DNA of 64,000 nucleotides from Allodiplogaster sudhausi (Eukaryota > Nematoda > Chromadorea > Rhabditida > Diplogasteridae). The notes beneath the pieces were generated by a model. The model was not told the DNA's origin, did no database searches, and was given only the letters and a program-made list of their open reading frames with translations. Below are positions 57,909 to 64,000 of the stretch, in pieces. How positions within the stretch are numbered: position 1 is the first letter of the stretch; every line of letters starts with the position of its first letter. The position numbers were made by a program, and so were the translations under genes. The DNA lies in contig CALZFC010000010.1 of assembly GCA_945643635.1 (NCBI GenBank), forward strand, positions 1 to 64,000. The letters run 5' to 3'.

Positions 57909-59830
57909 TCAGGACCGTTTGAGTAGGCCGAACAGAACGAAGACGATCCATGACATGGCAATGCCGGTAGCGGAGATGGAAAAGATCACGGGACCATCGG
58001 ACCCTCTTCTTCTCTGGAAAAACGGTTTGAATACAAATTGTTTTTTTTACGTTTTTTAAATGCATAACATTATTTAGAAGATTGACTCCCTCGAATCCCC
58101 TCTTATTTTTTTATATTATTTGCCTACAAATTATTCTACATTAAAGCAGCAGCTTATTCCGCAACAATAAATAACAACAAGTTATGGTTTTTTCATGGAT
58201 AAACAAAGAAAAATGACCAATTTTCTGACATCAAGGCCTCCGAAGTGGTCGTCGATGTGGTGGTGGAGGTGGGCGTAGTTCTTGAAGAAGTCCCAATTTC
58301 GTCGAGCTGCAATCATATGGGGCTTCGATTCCCAGAATCGTGTCATGGTGTTTTTTGTTGAAAAGAGAAAACAACCTTTTCGTTGTTGGAAATAACGTTT
58401 CAAGTGCTGCTAACACCAAGGTTGTTACTATGAACCTCTCTTTCTCTCAATCTCTGTGTCTTCTCTCCTCGCTCGCAACCGGTGCAAAAGTTTTGCCAAG
58501 AGAAAGAAATAGTAACAATGCAAAAGTTAGAGCCCTAATTGAGGGATCACTCAAAACGAAGGCAACGATAGAAAAAAGACGGATGTAGGTGGCTGATTAT
58601 TGTTTTGCCATTATCAGCGTCTGGCTTGAGATGTCGTTCGTGGCTTGTGTGTAAGCTGCGCTCTTATATGGAATTTTGAATGTCGCCGGTTCAACACCAA
58701 CCGGTGCAGATGTTTCGCCTTGTCAAGAGTATAGGGAAAGAAAATCAGTCGAGAGCTCAAAATCTGGGATCGCTCAAATCACTGATAAAGAGAGGATTGA
58801 GGCAGAGATTGAGTGGAGAGAGAGAGATGGTGAGAAAGTGAGAGAAAAAAATGTTGATTCCAGAAAATATAAACATTACTCGAACAATTGCTTCTACGAG
58901 TCACAGTGCGAGAGAATCTTAAGAATATATTAAATATATTCAATTCGTTTGTGACCCCACAATGTTGAGCGGTACTGTATATCATAAATATACTATCAAC
59001 ACACAACGCAGATAGGTCAGAATTATTAGCACGCTGAAGATTGTTCAGTTTGAGATAGTTCTAGTGCTGACATTCAAATCGGGTGTGGTAGTGGAGTGCG
59101 CCACTTTGTACATCTCCACTGCGATCGTTGTGAGGTTGTCCTGTAAAATGGTCAGATATTTGATAAATACATATTTGATAAATGCAAAATGTTCCATTAT
59201 AACAATAACTGCTCAATACCTTAACACTAATCACTTCAGAGCAGCGTTCCGCCTTCCGGCTATCGCAGAAGCACAGGTACCTGCGAGCAGATTACACGAT
59301 GACATGTTTTACATACATACATAGATGGCAAAAAGTGCATGAAAGAACGCAAAAAAAAAAAATTTTTTTTAGAGAATGATGAAGCGAAAAGGCAGTTGAC
59401 TGACTTCGTTCCATTCATTTGCTGTAATGAACAGCCATCCTTCTCGGCCGATGCGCAGTGAGCCAAACGCACGGTCTTATGACCAAAGAGGGAGTCTTTG
59501 TAGACTTGGTTCGGGTCCACGTCGACCTGCAGCTGGCAGTACGGCTCCTCACGTGTACAATTGTACACGTTGGTGAATATATCGGTGCAGATCCAACTAG
59601 CAGCTGGCTGCAGTGAATTAATTAAACTCTCCATTCGATCATATTGTATGTAATATATTTTCTTTTACCAAATTTATGTAACCAGTTGTTTTTACAACTT
59701 GCTAGAATCGCAGGCCGGAGCAATTATCATATAATTCCCAGACCTCGCCATTCGCATCTTCCGTCTTGGCGAGTCCGAACAGCAGGAAGAGAGGAAGAGA
59801 GAGGAGCAGAAGAAGGAAGAGGAGACGCAT
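57909..59830 (-). CDS. Cysteine-rich ET-module-like protein, paralogue C (first exon doubtful)
   Basis: Met at 59830 opens a Leu-rich signal peptide (MRLLFLLLLLSLPLFLL). Exon 2 (59596-59405) has ICTDIFTNVYNC, EPYCQL and VRLAHCASAEKDGC. Exon 3 (59280-59235) has YLCFCDSRKAERC. Exon 4 starts at 59140 (DNLTTIAVEMYKVAHSTTTP). Its reading frame either stops at 59045 or splices at the GTCAGC donor. The last exon (58013-57909) is a membrane helix (IFSISATGIAMSWIVFVLF) ending in a stop. In exon 1 an in-frame TAG precedes the donor used by paralogues A and D, owing to a 5-bp length difference, so this copy may be broken or use another start. An additional ORF at 58345-58230 could be an exon. Confidence 0.55.
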
Positions 59831-60129
59831 TCAGGCAGATTGCACTGCAAGAATGAGATTGTATTGTGAAAGATTGGATAGGCAATGAGATATCGATGAT
59901 GTAAGAAAGCAGGGAAAGGAGAAACAGCAATGGAAGAATGAAATGGAAGTGAGAGAAAGGGGTAGTGCGGGGAGAGAAAAGCGGAAGTGGAAACCGCATA
60001 CAACGAATGGATGAAGGAGAGTGGAGGGGGAAGTGAGAAGGAGGAGAGGGTAGAATAACCTCTGTAGATTTCTTCCGGCGATCCCTCGAGGACAAAAGAA
60101 GTAAGTTGACGAGTGAATGGAAAAATCAG

Positions 60130-60145
60130 CCACTTTTATACTGTC
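60130..60145 (-). promoter_or_regulatory. TATA box of paralogue C
   Basis: AGTATAAAAGTGGCTG on the minus strand. The matching AGTATAAAGCGGCTG stands upstream of paralogue D, in inverted position. Confidence 0.6.
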
Positions 60146-60209
60146 ATGATGCACTTTTAGAGCTTCATTTTTTCGCATCGCAACAATGAAAGTTCAATGT
60201 TTCGTGACT

Positions 60210-60770
60210 TTGTGAACGACAATTTAGGGTCAGAACTTCCAGCTTTATCAGTACTCTTCCCAGAAACATATTTTTTTAACGTCTATTTTTTTAACGCTTA
60301 CCTGTATTTTACTAACAAGAACGAAAACGACGACGGCGGTTGAAGAAGATCACTCATTTATTTTCACTCCTTCCATTCCTCTGTTTCTCTAGATTTAGCG
60401 CTCTCTCTCTCTCTCTCTCTCCTTATTTCTGTCTTTCCTAATCATTCTTTCTTTGCAATCCATCGCGCACACATTTCTTCTTTTTCACTCTGACTCCAAC
60501 CCTCTACAAGAAAAACAGTTATTGTTGTTTGAGCTGTAAAGATTAGATTTCCTATATTATATCACGAATTCATATTTTGAATATGCATATACATACGTAC
60601 ATTAAAAAATAACACATCTTCGAATTAAAAAATTAAGATAAACAAAATTGCCTACATACTTTAAAAATATTCTATAATATCTTGATTTAATTATTTCAAT
60701 CATTACATAATTTCATCATAATTAATAATCCCGAGAATATGTTCCGGGCATAAAATCTCATTTGCATTCT
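60210..60770. other. Centre of inverted duplication; no gene
   Basis: AT-rich spacer with a short CT tract at 60400-60420 between the divergent promoters of paralogues C and D. No exon. Confidence 0.5.
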
Positions 60771-60869
60771 CACTCTATTGTCACAAATAGAAAGTCACGA
60801 AACATTGAACTTTCATTGCTGCAAACTTCATTATGCAAACAAACTGGTGTTCTAAAAGTGCATCATGGC

Positions 60870-60886
60870 AGTATAAAGCGGCTGAT
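60870..60886 (+). promoter_or_regulatory. TATA box of paralogue D
   Basis: AGTATAAAGCGGCTG on the plus strand within the region that mirrors the paralogue C promoter. Confidence 0.6.
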
Positions 60887-61052
60887 TTGTCCATTTACTC
60901 GTCAACTTACTTCTTTTGTCCTCGAGGAGTCACCAGAAGACACCAGCCGAGGTTACTTTCTCCTCTCCTCCCTATCACTTCCCCTACTCTCTCTCTGCTC
61001 TCTTACTTTACCGTTTTATGTTGACCCATTCCCTTTCCGCTATTATTGCTCG

Positions 61053-61436
61053 CTTAAAGGAAGTATCCGTCGAAAAAATAACTTCATCTTTTTTATTCCC
61101 ATATGATCAAGTCTGGCCTAAAAGATCGATTATAGGTGGTCACGCTTCACGAAAGTCAGTATTTAGCCAGAAATTTGCATTTGTTTTTTGGAATACTATA
61201 GAAAACGTCTCTGTCTTGCCCACTTAGCACCCCATTTTCACCAAGGGATGAGAGATACAGACGTTACAGAAAAGCGAGACAATGAAAGAAGTCGAGAGAG
61301 GTTAGATACACATACGTTTCAAATTAAAAATTTTGTAGCGGGTGCTAAAATAAGGCTTATCCAGTTGGGAAATTAGCACAATTTGAAACGAAATTTTATC
61401 AGATATGTTTTTCTTTCGTCTGATACTTCCTTTAAC
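61053..61436. mobile_element. MITE inserted in the leader of paralogue D
   Basis: The ends TTAAAGGAAGTATCCGTCGA and GTCTGATACTTCCTTTAA are inverted repeats about 380 bp apart. The sequences on either side correspond to continuous leader sequence in paralogue C, so this is an insertion. TTAA or TA target duplication is possible. Confidence 0.65.
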
Positions 61437-61705
61437 CCTGTGACTTTCGTTCTCTAAGGTTTACCCTTCTGCTTTTCTCTCTCCTCCCTTCCCATTTCTA
61501 TTTCACCCATTCTTTTCACTCCTACCCTTCCATTTCCCATTCACTCTCCCCCACTTCCCTTTTACTCTTCCATTGCTGTTTCTCCTTTACTGTCGCTTTT
61601 CCCTGATTTCATACATCATCGACAGATTTCATACATCCCTTGCCTTTCGAACCTTTCACAACGCCAACAACAGAGTTCACCCTACTTGCAGTGGAATCTA
61701 CCTGA

Positions 61706-62570
61706 ATGCGTCTCCTCTTCCCTCTTCTGCTTCTCTCTCTTCCTCTCTTCCTGCTGCTCGGACACGCCAAGACGGAAGAAGCGAATGGCGAGGTCGAGGA
61801 AATGAATTATATGATGATTTCTCCGGTCTACGATTCTTGCAAGTTGTAAAAACAATTGTTGACATAAATTTGGTAAAATTAAATATATTAATATGGTCGG
61901 ATTGAGAGTTTAATCAATTCACTGCAGCCAGCTGCCAGACTCTGCACGAATGAATCGAACGTCTCGTACTATTGTTCACGTGAGAGGCCCTACTGTCAGC
62001 TGCAGGTCGAAGTGGACCCGAAGAAGGTGTACACTGGCAACGTCTTTGGCCATAAAACCGTGCGTTTATCTCACTGCGCATGGGCCGAGAAGCCAGGATG
62101 CCCATTGGATGAAGTGAATGATACCAAGTCAGTAGTCACCTGCCTTGTTTGCATCGCGTCATTCCATTTTGTGCCATCTAAAATATGGCATCGATTAATC
62201 AGCTTTCAGGTACATGTGCTACTGCGACAGCCGGATCATGGAACTCTGTTCTGAAGATCCTAGCGTTGCGGTTCGAGCAATTATTGTTAAATGGTACATA
62301 TATTTATGGAGAGCACTTATTTTCCTCCTAGGACAACCTCACAACTATCGCAGTGGAGATGTATAAAGTTGCGCACTCCACGACTCCTCCGCCCACTACT
62401 ATGCCCGAGCACACTGTGGCGCACTCCACGGCATTTCCGTCAACAACCACGCCCGATCACGACGCTACTGGCATCTGAGCGATCTTTCACGCCAGGAGGA
62501 CTGCAATCTAACGATGGTCCTCAGCGTTCTCGTGTTCTTCCTTTGTTTCGGTATGTTTAGAAAAGCCAAT
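61706..62570 (+). CDS. Cysteine-rich ET-module-like protein, paralogue D
   Basis: Met at 61706 starts a signal peptide (MRLLFPLLLLSLPLFLLLGH). Exon 1 ends near YDSCK at a GTTGTA donor. Exon 2 starts after CTGCCAG near 61938 and, in phase, reads LCTNESNVSYYC, RPYCQLQVEVDPKKVY and VRLSHCAWAEKPGC. Exon 3 (about 62209-62273) gives YMCYCDSRIMELCSEDP. The next exon (from about 62332) reads DNLTTIAVEMYKVAHSTTPPPTT... and reaches a stop near 62478. Beyond it a possible membrane exon (NLTMVLSVLVFFLCFG) begins near 62502. This is the best preserved member. Secreted and membrane-anchored forms by alternative splicing are possible. Divergent from paralogue C. Confidence 0.7.
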
Positions 62571-62929
62571 CGATAGTCAATTGATCGAGATTTAATCAGT
62601 GATAAATTAATATTAGTTGTGAGATATATCGATAATGAGGTAAAAACGATTGATAGCCAATCAATAATTTTCGACTTTCAGCCGTCATCATGGGGATATG
62701 GTGGAAATCCCTCAGAGCCATAAGTCATTGAATTCGTGGTGTAGTGGAATATGATTACATTCCATGCGTATTCGTCCGTTCTGCCCATTCCCCTTGTTAA
62801 AGGAACCAAGTGTTGAGCTGTGCCGGTAGCCGGGGTTCTCTGAGTTGCACAAAAGTAATAAGTATGCACAGTTTGTTAGTGGAAGGAAGAATCAGATCAC
62901 ATATCTACATACGGGTGGACTACATTTGC
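62571..62929. other. No gene seen
   Basis: AT-rich sequence after paralogue D; includes short GATTGATAG-type direct repeats near 62575-62665. Confidence 0.5.
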
Positions 62930-63120
62930 GCGCAGACACTTGCGCACAGACACTTGCGCACAAGTACATTTGCACACAAAGACATTTGCGCACAAGTACA
63001 TTTGCGCACAAAGACATTTGCGCACAAGGACATTTGCGCAGAGACATTTGCGCACAAGGACACTTGCGCACAGACACTTGCGCACACGGACACTTGCGCA
63101 CACGGACATTTGCGCACACC
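62930..63120. repeat. Minisatellite, 15-17-bp unit
   Basis: About twelve copies of ACATTTGCGCACAAAG and variants (ACACTTGCGCACAGAC). The reading frames through it are repetitive and not real genes. Confidence 0.9.
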
Positions 63121-64000
63121 TAGTTTTCGTGACCTCTTGGGAGATCATTTTGGTAACTTTTGGGGATACTTTTGGTAACCTTTGGGGACACTTTTAGTAA
63201 CCTTTGGAGACTCTTTTTATAACTTTTAGGGACACTTTTGCTAACTTTTGGGAATACTTTTGGTAACCTTTATGGACTCTATTAGTAACTTCTGGGTATT
63301 TTTTATGGACCCTTATGGCACCTTTTTAGACCAGACAGGGACCCAACAGAGGACCTTTTTTTTAGAACGTTTAAGGGCCCTTTTGTCTCCTTTTAGTAAC
63401 CCCTCATGGGTACTTTAGGCCAGTTTGAATTTGCGGGCGGTCACTTTGCATGCCTTTTACTATTTTCACCCTTGGCACTGAGGGTTAAAAAGCATCTACC
63501 TTATTTCTTTATTAGTACTCCTCCTCTAATAGTGCCCCTCCCCGCAAGTCTATTGAAAATGGTTTTCCCCGGGGTAACATCCGTCGGAACAAATTATTGG
63601 TCCATAAATAAAAAATTTCCCAAGCGTGCGCATAAGGTACGTAAATAAGGTAATTTCATGATGAATATATAATATCAATAACTTGAATTTTGGTCATGGC
63701 ACAACAATTAAGCGGGGAATGCGAAACTGCTGCGCTAGCGGCTTCGTGAACGCTGTATTTTTTAAACCATGGTTGCAACTTTTCGCTGAAACTAAACCCC
63801 CTTTTTCTTATCAAATTAATTCGAGGTTATCGTAAAGTAATCGCTAACAAATTTACTTGGTTTTTTCACAGCGGTTTAATATTAGCGAAAGTCAAAAATC
63901 TTCTATAACGGAATGTGTGAGCCTTAATATAATACCTTTTTTTTTATTGAAGCATTGTAAGTTGTGGATAAATGTCCAAACATCGTGTAGAAAATAATTT
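63121..64000. repeat. Degenerate TTTTGGTAAC repeats; no gene
   Basis: From 63140 to 63420 a unit of about 27 bp containing TTTTGGTAACTTTTGGGGA is repeated with many changes. Around 63520-63560 a fragment of the C-rich repeat seen at 7480-7880 occurs. The remainder shows no exon. Confidence 0.65.

Noticed and set aside
62930..63120. Short regularly spaced repeats that could suggest a CRISPR array
   Set aside because: Units are contiguous and lack unique spacers, and the context is eukaryotic. It is a minisatellite.

Overview
The window is nuclear DNA of a multicellular eukaryote, most likely a nematode. The reasons are many introns of about 50 bp ending in TTTCAG or TTTTAG, a TWK-type two-pore potassium channel, and small cysteine-rich secreted or membrane proteins resembling the nematode ET module. 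No bacterial operon structure is visible and I cannot name the species. Host genes are sparse and about half of the window is transposable elements or their repeats. All exon boundaries were read by eye from splice consensus and reading-frame phase, so they are models.

Layout. 0-11 kb: a terminal exon, a broken ionotropic glutamate receptor-like gene, several MITEs, a duplicated promoter segment, and a complete small secreted-protein gene with TATA box and poly(A) signal. 11.2-20.9 kb: a complete Ty3/gypsy-type LTR element on the minus strand. It has identical 246-bp LTRs and a 4-bp target duplication, and an envelope-like glycoprotein lies between gag and protease. It is inserted into a tandem repeat array. 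20.9-34.5 kb: a Maverick/Polinton-derived block with a protein-primed DNA polymerase B split into about 21 exons, a packaging ATPase and a short basic/hydrophobic virion-type protein. It is framed by long inverted repeats made of tRNA-like blocks and tandem units of about 240 bp. 35.4-41 kb: a TWK channel on the minus strand whose longest intron holds a tRNA-derived SINE and a minisatellite. 42.4-46.7 kb: an element with 1.2-kb near-identical inverted arms around a truncated DDE-type transposase and a small coiled-coil ORF. 48.0-51.4 kb: a full hAT element with an 8-bp target duplication. 52.8-62.6 kb: a family of three or four paralogous cysteine-rich genes. One intron carries a dense heat-shock-element array, and a 1.3-kb foldback element is inserted between copies. 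62.9-64 kb: minisatellites and no gene.

The most notable items are the gag-env-pol order of the LTR element, the intron-rich Maverick polymerase with tRNA-like inverted termini and a divergent small ORF 36 bp away, and the heat-shock-element array with a TATA box inside an intron.
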